From Sepiola atlantica (lineage: Eukaryota > Mollusca > Cephalopoda > Sepiida > Sepiolidae): a DNA stretch of 64,000 bases. The DNA is taken from positions 50,004,700 to 50,068,699 of the forward strand of contig OY744531.1 in assembly GCA_963556195.1 (NCBI GenBank), given 5' to 3'. The translations under genes and the position numbers were made by a program. Positions 55,744-64,000 of the stretch are shown here, piece after piece. The stretch's first letter is position 1; each line of letters starts with the position of its first letter. A model generated the notes under the pieces. The model saw only the letters and a list, made by a program, of their open reading frames with translations. It searched no databases and had not been told where the DNA came from.

Positions 55744-56351
55744 GGTCTTATCTTATGCAGTATCGCACCCGGTTCCAAAGTCCGATGGAGAGAGGACGCT
55801 GATGCTATGTGCCATGCTCAATGTGATCAATTCTTTGGTGTCTTGGCCACTTTGCACAATGCCGCCGACGCCCATCATTTGCCAGATTAGTTCTTGCAAA
55901 TGTCCCTCCCAAATTTAAATTAAAGGGGTTTCCCCTTATTTTCATGAGGTGGAGACATGGACTGGCTTCTTTTCATCCCCAATACAACTTATACTCGTTG
56001 AAACGATTCAGAGCAGGAGGTGGTAGTGTGTGTGTAGGTGTCTGTTTTAGTAATTGTAGTGTGTGGGCCCGGTGTGTTGGTGTACAGGCTAGTCTTTGCA
56101 AAGTGGAGGAAGGTTTTTTTCCAGCGTTGTTGTTCTGGGAGTGGGAATTGGCTGTGTGGGTGTAGGATTTGGTGGTGTAGGAGATAGTATATGTTCCATG
56201 GGGAATCCGGATATCTTCTCCTCCCACTTGCTCTTTAACCTCTTTTTTTTTTTGAGCTCGAAGGGCAGAGGGCAAGTTTATGTACACCTCCTCCTCGCTG
56301 GCTCCATCCTCCTCATCAAAGGAATTTTTTGTTTATCTTTTTGTCCTCTGC
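55744..56351. other. LINE inter-ORF spacer
   Basis: This lies between the end of ORF1 and the start of ORF2 on the minus strand. It is G/T-rich on the plus strand near 56020-56190. It probably includes the C-terminal part of ORF1, but stops prevent a clear reading. Confidence 0.5.
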
Positions 56352-57604
56352 CTATTTCACGGCATGGGGACATTCTGCTGATTCTGCTGCTGCTTCTGTG
56401 GTTGCTGCGGCTAATGCAGCTGCAGTTGAGCTGGCGGTAAGACCATAGCTAGCGGAAACAGTTATGTTATTCTGTCCTCTATTCCTCCTCTGCTGATCTT
56501 GGGGCTTGCTTTGGAGCAGATGTTGGAAGTGGAGCTGGACTGGGGCTTCAGGTGGTCCTGGTTGGCTGGGAACTGTCTTTTGTGGACAATTCTTTGTCAC
56601 ATGGCCTTGCTTCTGGCAAAACCAACAGTGTGGATGACGGCCTTCCACGACATCTGGAATTGTGTTTAAATCTTTTTGCTTTAGCATTATGGTGACTCTA
56701 TAGTCAGCAATGTGGATTCTGCTCCTGGACCTTACCGGGTCAACTTGCTCCACATCCCTGAACTGGCTGAAATATGCTATCAGGTAATAAGCAAACAGCT
56801 CAGTTGGGGCATTGTAAATGTGAACCTGGGTTCTTTTCCTGCCCTGGTATTCGTACTGTAGCTTGATTCTCCTGCTTACCATTTCTTTTAAGGAGAGACG
56901 TTCAGATTCATCGCTTGAGAGGAACAAGATGTTCAACATGGTGAAACTTCTCTAAAAACATATACGATGGTGGAATGTTCAGTTTTTTCAGGAGCTTTAC
57001 TCTATCCTCCTTTTTGAGTCCCAGGAGGCGATTTTCCTTTAAGTCTGAGGTGACGAGGGCCAAGACCCTAGCCTCAATTACCTCCAAGGAACCAGGCACA
57101 AGCTGCAGTATATTTTCCTCGATATATTGTTTATATTGTCTTAAATAAAGTTCTTTGTAGTTCTGTGGAGATATCTTTTTCTCTGGGTTCTTCTCCCAAA
57201 AGGGCTCTCTGAGGGTTGAACCGGGAGTGTCTTTGCTTCTGAAAGTAGAGTCTCTCTTCTGAGGAGTCTGGAGGGTGTTGGATGTCGAAGGAATCGCCAC
57301 ATTGGGTTAAACCGCCTGTTTTCCTTTTCTACTCTCTTACTGGGGGAGCTCTGCTTGCTGGTGACAGCAGCATTTCTCTAGGGAGTCATAAGAGCCTCCG
57401 TCACAAGGGGAATCACCGCATTGGGTGATACTGCTCTTTTTCCGTTTTCTACTCCCTTGCTGGAGGAGGGAACTCCTGCTCCTGGTAGTGGAGCCACTGT
57501 CTAGGAGAGCCAGTCAGGCTCCGTCACTGGGGTCTCCTTGGTACTCCTTTTCCTTAGCTGTGTTGCTGCTGGCATCGGTGGGTTTATTTTCATCCCCATC
57601 TGAT
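56352..57604 (-). pseudogene. Tx1-like LINE ORF1 (zinc-knuckle nucleic-acid-binding protein)
   Basis: The two main frames overlap at 56908-56939 with a frameshift between them. The N-terminal frame (57300-56908) is Lys/Glu-rich with KEDRVKLLKKLNIPP. The C-terminal frame (56939-56352) has a KRTQVHIYNAPTELF region, then a CCHC knuckle CWFCQKQGHVTKNC at about residues 106-119, then a Pro/Gln-rich and Ala-rich tail. A possible true start lies near 57604 (MGMKINPP..). 57292-57410 and 57412-57540 are a diverged ~120-bp tandem duplication within the N-terminal part. LINE ORF1 proteins bind their RNA and chaperone target priming. Confidence 0.75.
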
Positions 57605-57659
57605 AAACCAGGGTAAAATCACGGTTTCTACCGGCACGTGGAGACAGGATGATTAAAAA

Positions 57660-57868
57660 AAACTGTTATGGCTCATTTAAGGCTTACAGTGTAGTGGGTT
57701 ATGTCTCTGGAGAACGGGCACAGAATAATAGACAAAGGTAATAAAAATCTAAAATAGAGAGAGAGGCGTTGCTGCATTCCACTTCCCATGAGAGAGGAGG
57801 ACAGGAAATCAGCACAAAAGACACGACTTTTACTTTGATCTTAGCCAAAAGGCTGAGAATCCATGCTA
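57660..57868 (-). mobile_element. U2-snRNA-like head and SINE-like body
   Basis: Minus strand 57863-57832 reads GGATTCTCAGCCTTTTGGCTAAGATCAAAG in order, matching U2 snRNA nucleotides ~3-31 with about two changes. After that the match to U2 fades, and the sequence resembles the U2-headed SINE body (CTGTCCTCCTCTCTCATGG; TTTTTATTACCTTTGTCTATTATTCTGTGCC). It lies ~230 bp 5' of the LINE ORF1 start. It may be a SINE copy, or U2 target sequence flanking a U2-specific Tx1-clade LINE. Confidence 0.6.
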
Positions 57869-58325
57869 AATAATTGGTTTTGTTTCATGCTAAAAAGTTG
57901 TCTGTTTTACAATTTGACATTTATAGAACTAATATTGGGTTTGAAGGCAAGTTTTACTGGAACTGAGAACAAAATAAATACTTACTGTTGGTTTGACCTC
58001 AATCTATGACAATACTAATGAGCTTAGTGTTTATCATAAAAGTGAAATGTTATTGATCATTTAAAATCGTCACTACCACCAAATTTTCAAAATCATATAA
58101 CTTAATTTCTTTTTTTGTTTTCCTGTAAAACATTAACTTTTAGTCTCATCAGTGGGAATTCAAACGTGAAACAGCAAGATTCGAAAAATGTGTAAATTTG
58201 TAAAGCAAGAAAAAAATATTTCAGATAAAAATGAAAGCAAAATGGCCGACAGCGAGATCAGATAAAAAGAAACTTACAATCGAAAATCTTTTATCAGAAA
58301 TTTAAATTGGATATACTGTACATTT
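57869..58325. other. Unannotated AT-rich
   Basis: No recognised feature. Confidence 0.35.
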
Positions 58326-58604
58326 TATTTCATTTTCCTTTATGTACAGTGTGGTCCGAAAGTTTTGTAATAAAATTTAAACCTGAGTTTCTCTACTGAT
58401 TCTAAGATTTATTTATTAAATAGTGCCCTCTGTTCAGTTTAGAGAGACTATGGACACCCCTGTAAGAGGCTGACTGCGCATGTAATTGTGAAGCAAGGGT
58501 TGCGCAATTCCTAACAACACTTCCCCTGAGTCAGCACTGCTTGATTCCAATGGCAAGCAATTCAAGACGACTGGAAACAATGTCAAGATAAGCAGAGAGC
58601 ACAT
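58326..58604. other. Possible decayed DNA-transposon end
   Basis: ACAGTGTGGTCCGAAAGTTTTG at about 58346-58367 has the look of a Tc1/mariner-type terminus (ACAGTGxGGTC). No transposase is found nearby and no matching inverted end was located. Confidence 0.3.
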
Positions 58605-58710
58605 ACAGCACTTGGTATTCCCAAATGGTCACCCATTTAGTACTGGCCAGGCTCGACGTCGCTTAACTTTGGTGATCTAACGGGAACCGGTGTGTCAACG
58701 TGATTGTGCC
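58605..58710 (-). pseudogene. 5S rRNA-like sequence (pseudogene or SINE head)
   Basis: Minus strand reads ACCGGTTCCCGTTAGATCACC, AAGTTAAGCGACGTCGAGCCTGGCCAGTACT and ATGGGTGACC..TTGGGAATACCAAGTGCT in order. This is nearly the whole 5S rRNA including the internal pol III A box, intermediate element and C box, with scattered substitutions. The changes argue for a pseudogene or the head of a 5S-derived SINE. The 5' end is diverged and runs into a short AT repeat at 58711. Confidence 0.8.
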
Positions 58711-59242
58711 ATATATATATTATTAAATAGTATACAGGGTAGTACAGAAATATTGTTATCAAATGTAAACATGTTTGAGGATTCCTGGAAAAAACGTTTT
58801 TGGAGTGTATGCATGTTTGCAGACATGTTTTTTTCTTTCTGCCCTCATTGTTACATTTTTTGTTGGAGAAAATGTGCGTGTGCAAGTTCAGATAGGAAGG
58901 GATATTTTTTAATTACTTATATCGACATGATAATAATTCCTAGCTTTTCGTAGTCGATTGCATCTTTCTCCGTAAAGATTTTCACTTTCAAATACCCAGC
59001 ATTTGATTGTTTTACCACCGTTCATGCATAAGATTGACGTCAGGGTGAAAAAAAATCCTCACTTCTGTGTGCGATTCGTTTTTGCTGGCGGCCAAGTCAA
59101 AAATTGAATTAATGGTTCCTCTAGAGTGATTTTGGTACAATTTTTGTTTTTTCCTACTTCCTCTATTCATCGCGTCATACTCCTCCTGTGGCGATTTCTC
59201 ATCGCGTTTTCTCCTTCTCTTCTTCCTTCACCATCAGCTTTC
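58711..59242. other. Unannotated
   Basis: The frame 58690-58953 is not recognised. A TGACGTCAGG word (CRE-like) lies near 59036. Nothing else is supported. Confidence 0.35.
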
Positions 59243-59350
59243 TTCTTCTTCTTCTTCTTCTTCTTCTTCTTCTTCTTCTTCCCCTGCTTCTTCATTTTCA
59301 CCTAATTCTTCTTCTTCTTCTTTTTCTTCTTCTTCTTCTTCTTCTTCTTA
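59243..59350 (+). repeat. (TTC)n microsatellite
   Basis: TTC runs at about 59243-59281 and 59309-59349 with a short break. Confidence 0.9.
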
Positions 59351-59520
59351 TTTCCCATGTTTTTCATTTCTTTTTCTTCACTTAAGTGACTAAATCGCTT
59401 TCAGCATTTTAAAGAGGATCTTTTCCTAAGCGATTTATTTAATTTATTCTCTCTCTCCCTCGCTTTCTACAACCTGCCACTTCTTCCCCCTTGTATGTAG
59501 ATATATCACAATATTTAAAA
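59351..59520. other. Unannotated T/C-rich
   Basis: Pyrimidine-rich sequence with no recognised feature. Confidence 0.35.
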
Positions 59521-59770
59521 ACACTATTTAAATGTAAGTGTGGCTGACATATAGACAGAGCCTCTTAGAGATGCACCACATAGCTTCTTCCTTCAAACTA
59601 CTTTACTTTAGAATTCCCTTTCCTGCTCCCTATTTCTCTGATCGTACCAACATTCAGAAATATAAATGTAATGTGAACAAACACCCAGGTTGCCTCCCTA
59701 TAAATTTGACCCCCTATGCATCAGTGACAATATGCCTTCTATGAGGCGAATAAAAGTTAAAGAAATAATG
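59521..59770 (+). mobile_element. LINE 3' end fragment (same family as 1-660)
   Basis: The translation ending ...YFSDRTNIQKYKCNVNKHPGCLP matches the LINE C-terminus WNSLP...FP.xxNxQKFKxNVNxHL. 59655-59765 is similar to 510-650, including CTATGCATCAGTGACA / CACCTCAGTGACA and the A-rich end. Confidence 0.7.
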
Positions 59771-59812
59771 TAAAAATTGCCAGTCAATTTTATTCTGTGA
59801 CGCTATGCTGTG

Positions 59813-60208
59813 TCAGATTGAGTATGAATCTCTCTTGATATCCATTTTAGAAAGTGAAATGACAAAATACTTACTTTTACCTCTGCGTACTCTGTTGAGC
59901 CATTGTTTTAGCTCATTGGGTGCACGTTGCTTGACCATGGCTTCGGATGAATAGTGTGGCAGTCGAGTGGTTTCAGGTATTTCATACATATACAGTTTGT
60001 GAGGAAGTTCCTTAAGTTGGTTCCTCCCTCTTTTAATGTTCGTCCATTCTTCCACCATCTTTTCTTTCAATGCAGAACATGTGTCGCAGACATTTAAAAA
60101 TTGACCGAACAAAAGGCGATCAATAGAATACAGGAAGTGTGCAAAAAAACCAGACCCAAAACAATAGCAACAAACGTGATGACTCATGGACCGAAGAAAT
60201 CACCACTG
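59813..60208 (-). CDS. Possible unrecognised exon
   Basis: Minus-strand frame of 124 codons (60187-59813) with balanced, protein-like composition: CDTCSALKEKMVEEWTNI, then HKLYMYEIPETTRLPHYSSEAMVKQRAPNELKQWLNRVRRGK. A good acceptor lies just upstream (T-rich tract then CAG at about 60209), and a GTAAGT donor lies inside at about 59874-59879, after ...RRGK. If both are real, the coding exon ends near residue 104 and the last residues are intron. In this frame a stop lies between the acceptor and the first ATG, so it would have to be a first coding exon. I do not recognise the family; a transposon-derived ORF is possible. Confidence 0.3.
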
Positions 60209-60635
60209 AAAAAAGAAATTAAAAAGAAAATGAATGTAAGAAATAATTAAACTTATCACAAAAAAGAATAGAATATTTGTGTAGTATCGATATTTTTGGT
60301 GTTTCTTGTATGTAGGGGTGTTAAAAGATTTTTTTTGTTTTGATTATAAATAAATAAGTTAGTGTTATATAATAATGTGAGCATAGGCTCTCATTTGAGA
60401 ATGAAAGAATAGCGGATTAGTCGCTAAAAGATTGATGACTGTGAGGTTAAAGTATGACCTTGCTGTATAACGGAAGTCAACACATGACATCGATGACATC
60501 ATTTCCACAAGAGAGGACATTGGTCTCTTTTCCCAGTGAGACTTCACAGCAATCACACCTATGGCAAATGCTCATCCCAGTCCCAATGCAGGCAGTGGAA
60601 GGGCGAGTTATGTAGTGATTCCCGTATCTTAATGC
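60209..60635. other. Unannotated AT-rich
   Basis: No recognised element. Confidence 0.35.
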
Positions 60636-60690
60636 CTCTCTCTCTTTCTTTCTCTCTCTCTGTCTATCTCTCTCCCTCTCTCTCTCGCTC
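60636..60690. repeat. (TC)n microsatellite
   Basis: Interrupted TC/CTCT repeat of about 55 bp. Confidence 0.85.
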
Positions 60691-60714
60691 TGTTAGACAT
60701 GTGTGCAATTATAT

Positions 60715-61200
60715 ATATATCTATATAATTTTTTCAACAATCAGACAACGCCGCACTCCACACAAATCATGAAAGTTAAAGACCAGGATCCCTAGATTCG
60801 AGTTTCGCACTCCTTTGGGCTCATCATAACTTAGAATTCGAAACCCGAGTCACTTGCATGCGAGACGAGTACTCTGCCACCTGAGCCATCATGTCATATG
60901 CAAGAAAGTCTATAAACTAACACAAGCTGCAAGCGATTGACTGTTAGATGAACCACTATGATCAAACAGGGGCTGAGTCATCCAACTACAAAGAATTTAA
61001 GCCAATGTTTCACAAGTAGGATTTTACACTCGCTAGGTCAATGCCATCCAACAAGAGAATGCAGAGAGCAAATTAATATATTTTAATGTAAAATATCATA
61101 TAATTATTTCCACAATCAGACACCACTATGGCTTTCATGGTTTGTTTGGGCATTGTCTGATTGTGGAATTAATTATATAGTATCTCATATAAAATCTAAT
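60715..61200. mobile_element. Element with CAATCAGACAxxG termini, enclosing a tRNA-like block
   Basis: CAACAATCAGACAACG at ~60735, CCACAATCAGACACC at ~61112 and the reverse GGCATTGTCTGATTGTGG at ~61150-61167 belong to one inverted-repeat family: 61112-61167 folds as a hairpin, and the outer copy lies ~375 bp away. Inside, minus strand 60896-60834 carries an A-box-like TGGCTCAGGTGG and a B-box-like GGGTTTCGAATTC with tRNA spacing. Interpretation: a tRNA-derived SINE within, or carried by, a MITE-like element. Confidence 0.55.
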
Positions 61201-61249
61201 ATATATCTATCTAAAGTTAGGTATGTACATATGTTTATATATTGGTATG

Positions 61250-61745
61250 TTCAGGATTCATTCCTCAGCAAATTTTCCAATAATGATTAATATTGATATA
61301 TAGCTGCCAGGAGTGAGCTTTGAAAATATTTAGTTAAATTTAGTTTTATGTAAAGGGTGGCAGCCCTTTGTGAAAATTAAGATAACTCCAATTTTTGTGA
61401 AATTGTAACAATGGGTACTGGGCATCAATAAAATAATATTCCACAAATTTCAGCTTCTTTGAAACATTTTAAAGGGTTTCAAGATGCATAATATAAGCAA
61501 AACCTTCCATTTCAAAATTAAAATATTTCAGATTTGCATTACATTTGATCCATGGTCAACTTAAACAAGATTCCTTGAAAATCATTTTTTCTAATGATCC
61601 TTTAAGCTTAAACCTTATTTTAGACATTTTCTAGAATCAAAATAATGTAATGAATTTTGATCAAAATTGGAATAAGGCTTCTATAAATAAATTTTAGTAT
61701 CATTATATCTTGATTTCAATCAAACAATCTTTGTGCAACATAAGT
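61250..61745 (-). repeat. Dispersed ~600-bp family, copy 4
   Basis: Reverse of 23330-23880: AATCAAGATATAATGATACTAAAATTT, CAATTTTGATCAAAATTCATTA, GGATCATTAGAAAAAATG-like. It is more diverged than the copy at 47989. Confidence 0.7.
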
Positions 61746-61782
61746 AAATAAAATTCAGTGGTGGCAGATAATCGTAAGGAAC

Positions 61783-62275
61783 AAATGTAATGTAACGTCA
61801 TAACTACGCCATCAAACCTATTTTATAGAGCATATCAAATAGTAGCAATAAGTCAAAATAAATTCGGAATTTGTTGCATGTTATTAAATGCTCATACACA
61901 GGTTCATTTAAAGTAGACATGCAACAATTTTTAGGACGAAATGTTTGTTGAATAATGGGACCATGCAATCATGATGAATTTGTAATGTAACGTGATAACT
62001 ACGTCAGCAAACCTATTTTATAGAGCATATAAAATAGTACAAAATAAGAAATTTGTGGTATGTTATTAAATGCCTATACACAGGTTCATTTAAAATAGAC
62101 ATGCAGCAATTTATATGAAGAAATGTTTGTTGAATAATGAGACCATGCAATCATGGGTTATTTGTAGTGTAACGTTATAACAATGCCAGCAACCCTATTT
62201 AATAGAGCATATAAAATAGTAGCAATAAGTAAAAAGTAATTAGGAAATTGGGGTGTTTCTTTTAATGCACGTGTG
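61783..62275 (+). repeat. ~190-bp tandem repeat, 2.6 copies
   Basis: Units begin at about 61788, 61984 and 62166 (AxTGTAACGTxATAAC, CTATTTTATAGAGCATAT.AAATAGTA, TTTGTTGAATAATG.GACCATGCAATCATG). Periods are about 196 and 182 bp. Each unit retains a motif (TAACGTxATAA, TATTTxATAGAGC) and shows ~85-90% identity by eye. No coding. Confidence 0.85.
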
Positions 62276-63384
62276 GACAGATTGTTTTTTTTGGGGGATG
62301 AACTGATACTTATTTTTTAAAACTAGACCCATGACATTTTTTATCGAGAAAGATTCTTTGAAACAAGAAATAAAGACCAATTAGCGACGTCATGTTATGA
62401 CAACAGCAACAACACAACAACAAAAACAACAACAACACCAGCACTAAAGTCCAACTCTATTATCAATGCAGATGAGCTGTGGTAATGGATAGTGTCATAT
62501 CTATGCTGTCGGGAACTTTTGTTTTTTACAGGGTCACCCAAAGTGGATGGGTCTTATACCTAGCAGTATTAGAGTTGCAGCTCGGCTAAACGGTCTCTGG
62601 TGAAATCCAAAGACGTCTGCATCAGGATCCAGCAGCCTCTGGTCGTTTGCTAATGCGTCTGCTATTGCAATACAGAGTAAGGATAATAACGTTGCATTGG
62701 CACGCGTGAAACCACCACTCAATGCCTACAGATGACCACCTTCCTCACCGATTTGGAGTAACTGCTGGTTCCTGTGGACCTCGGTGTCAGGGTGACCTGA
62801 AACTCTTCAAGAGCATGAAGTGCTCCAAATCTATGAGAAGGACCTCCATCAAAAGCAGACGATATGGACATCTTCATGTTCAATGCTGCATTCAGGTCTA
62901 ACATGCTCTTCCTCTTCATCCTCCTCCTCCTCTTCAACAGCAACGACAATTATTTCTTCATACAGAGCATATGAAATATCAGTCAGATTGAAACTGAAGG
63001 AAATTAAATACGAATTGAAGGGAAATCAATTTGGCAACTGAAACTTGAATTGGAATGATTTTGTTGAGTTGTCACTTGGATATTCATTGCAATTCTTTGA
63101 AATTAAAACTTTCAACGCTGAACTGTTAATGTTACGTTTTAGCTTACTGAGGAGTGTATAACTCATTATACACCCGTCGTTGGGAACTCAGGTTCTTGAT
63201 CGTCTGTGGATATAGGTGCCGATATTTAGTTTTTATAAGATATTTATTAATACAGACATCTTGGAACATTCACAAGCAGGGTGAAGGCTGTGTATGGAGA
63301 AAGAGAGATAGATAGACAAATAGATAGCTTATCTAGTTACACTTAGCTATATTGGGCGAGACTGCCATCACTCTCACTGTGACT
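62276..63384. other. Unannotated
   Basis: No recognised family. 62530-62950 has better-balanced composition and an Ala/Leu-rich minus-strand frame (62722-62534), but there is no motif or splice context that I trust. A short (CAA)n lies near 62400-62435 and a (CTC)n near 62917-62935. Confidence 0.35.
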
Positions 63385-63480
63385 CTTCGGGAGAAAGGCC
63401 ACATTTTGCGTCCGACTGCTTAAGTTGTCGTACTGACAACTTAAGCAGTCAGATACAAAATGTGGCCTTTCTTCCGGAAG
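63385..63480. repeat. Foldback element, ~46-bp arms
   Basis: CTTCGGGAGAAAGGCCACATTTTG..TCxGACTGCTTAAGTTGTC is mirrored by GACAACTTAAGCAGTCAGATACAAAATGTGGCC..TTCCGGAAG around a 4-5 nt loop. Confidence 0.85.
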
Positions 63481-63755
63481 TCATGTTGTTTCGCCAACTT
63501 GCGTGTACTAAAGGTTAAATCCTGACCTCCCATCCGTCAATCACTCCTCCATTCAACTAAAGGCTTTCATCATGTAACATTAGGGAAGAAGAATATTAGA
63601 AGACTTTATCAACGATCAGTATGGCCGATACTAAGAATACAATTACGAATTACTTTTGAAGGGACAAGAGCAAGCTACCTCTGTGGATTAAATATATTGT
63701 CTAACTCGAAATTTCGTACAGATTCCCGGGTTTGATATAAAGATTCCCAAGTTCA
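63481..63755. other. Unannotated
   Basis: No recognised feature in about 275 bp. Confidence 0.3.
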
Positions 63756-64000
63756 ACAGGACACACCTGAAGAAGGTTGTAGAGTGCATCGGCCAAATCG
63801 TTGTGAGTATAAGCTCTTCAATAACTTAATGATTGGTCTTACTTTAAATTTATGCATATTGAATTTTGTTTTGGAATTTTTGAGATGTGAATTGATAATT
63901 TGCATTATTTGTATCATTTGGACTACTGTTCTTATCTTGGATGTTATTCTCACAACGTTTCAGCCGATGTAACCTCTGAACTTCTTCAGGTGTGTCTTGT
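63756..64000. mobile_element. Inverted-repeat element with hammerhead-like ends, cut by the window edge
   Basis: GACACACCTGAAGAAGxT...GCATCGGCC.AAxCGTTGTGAG (63759-63812) is repeated in reverse at 63946-64000. The right copy, read on the minus strand, has CTGAAGA (63988-63982), a stem region AGTT..GGCT and GAAAC (63961-63957), the hammerhead core order. It is the same family as the split copy at 16036/16560. The right terminus lies beyond the window. Confidence 0.55.

Larger units (their letters stand above)
53452..57604 (-). mobile_element. Tx1-like LINE (ORF1 + ORF2 endonuclease), split by an insertion
   Basis: ORF1 runs from about 57604 to 56352 and ORF2 starts at 55743. ORF2 coding continues to ~55320, stops at a 1.5-kb insertion, and resumes at ~53765-53452 with LVIAQLNLRNRPKLAGYWKLNTPLLEIQDFREKLQLLIQ, the segment just after the endonuclease. 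No RT remains, so the element is truncated as well as interrupted. Its GC content is higher than its surroundings. Confidence 0.8.

Overview
The window reads as AT-rich, repeat-dominated nuclear DNA of an invertebrate, most likely a mollusc and plausibly a cephalopod. That placement is an inference from the mix of retroelements (Tx1-, Jockey/CR1- and Penelope-type elements, a Mag-like Ty3/gypsy element, tRNA-headed SINEs) and from the very many (TA)n, (TTC)n and (TCTA)n tracts. No complete host gene is visible. Two stretches have weak coding character (a possible exon near 59.9-60.2 kb and small ORFs near 25.2-25.7 kb). Almost everything else is mobile-element debris, tandem repeat or simple repeat. 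|| Layout: 0-8 kb holds a LINE remnant and then a 4.8 kb array of a 43/44-bp satellite. The array ends in a composite higher-order repeat whose 70-bp extra module also occurs once, inverted, before the array. 8-10.3 kb is a hAT transposase pseudogene. 10.9-12.4 kb is a degenerate TACC/TATC repeat field carrying a U2-snRNA-headed SINE. 13.3-17.6 kb holds decayed LINEs on the minus strand. 17.6-19.0 kb is a 1.4 kb polypyrimidine tract. 21.2-22.85 kb is the GC-richer 3' part of a Tx1-clade LINE. 23-27.5 kb holds dispersed families and minisatellites. 28.0-30.7 kb is the longest Jockey/CR1-type LINE copy. 31-43.6 kb holds more LINE 3' ends, nested SINEs, a mariner pseudogene, purine tracts and foldback elements. 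43.78-47.84 kb is a structurally complete Ty3/gypsy insertion: 224-bp LTRs, a 5-bp target duplication and one 1178-codon pol frame, but a shortened gag. 49.48-52.50 kb is a Penelope-like element with two pseudo-LTRs, each carrying a foldable hammerhead ribozyme. 53.45-57.6 kb is a Tx1-like LINE (ORF1 with a zinc knuckle, ORF2 endonuclease) split by a 1.5 kb insertion. The rest is SINEs, a 5S rRNA-like sequence, a ~190-bp tandem repeat and foldbacks. || Three themes join the pieces. First, hammerhead-ribozyme cores (CTGANGA ... GAAAC) or their fossils recur in at least ten places, mostly beside (TA)n tracts. Second, the first ~45 nt of U2 snRNA recurs as the head of a SINE family, and its 15-16 nt branch-recognition stretch recurs in a ~78-bp minisatellite family. 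A tRNA-headed SINE appears to share its 3' tail with the U2-headed one. Third, many elements are nested, with target duplications that allow them to be ordered in time.
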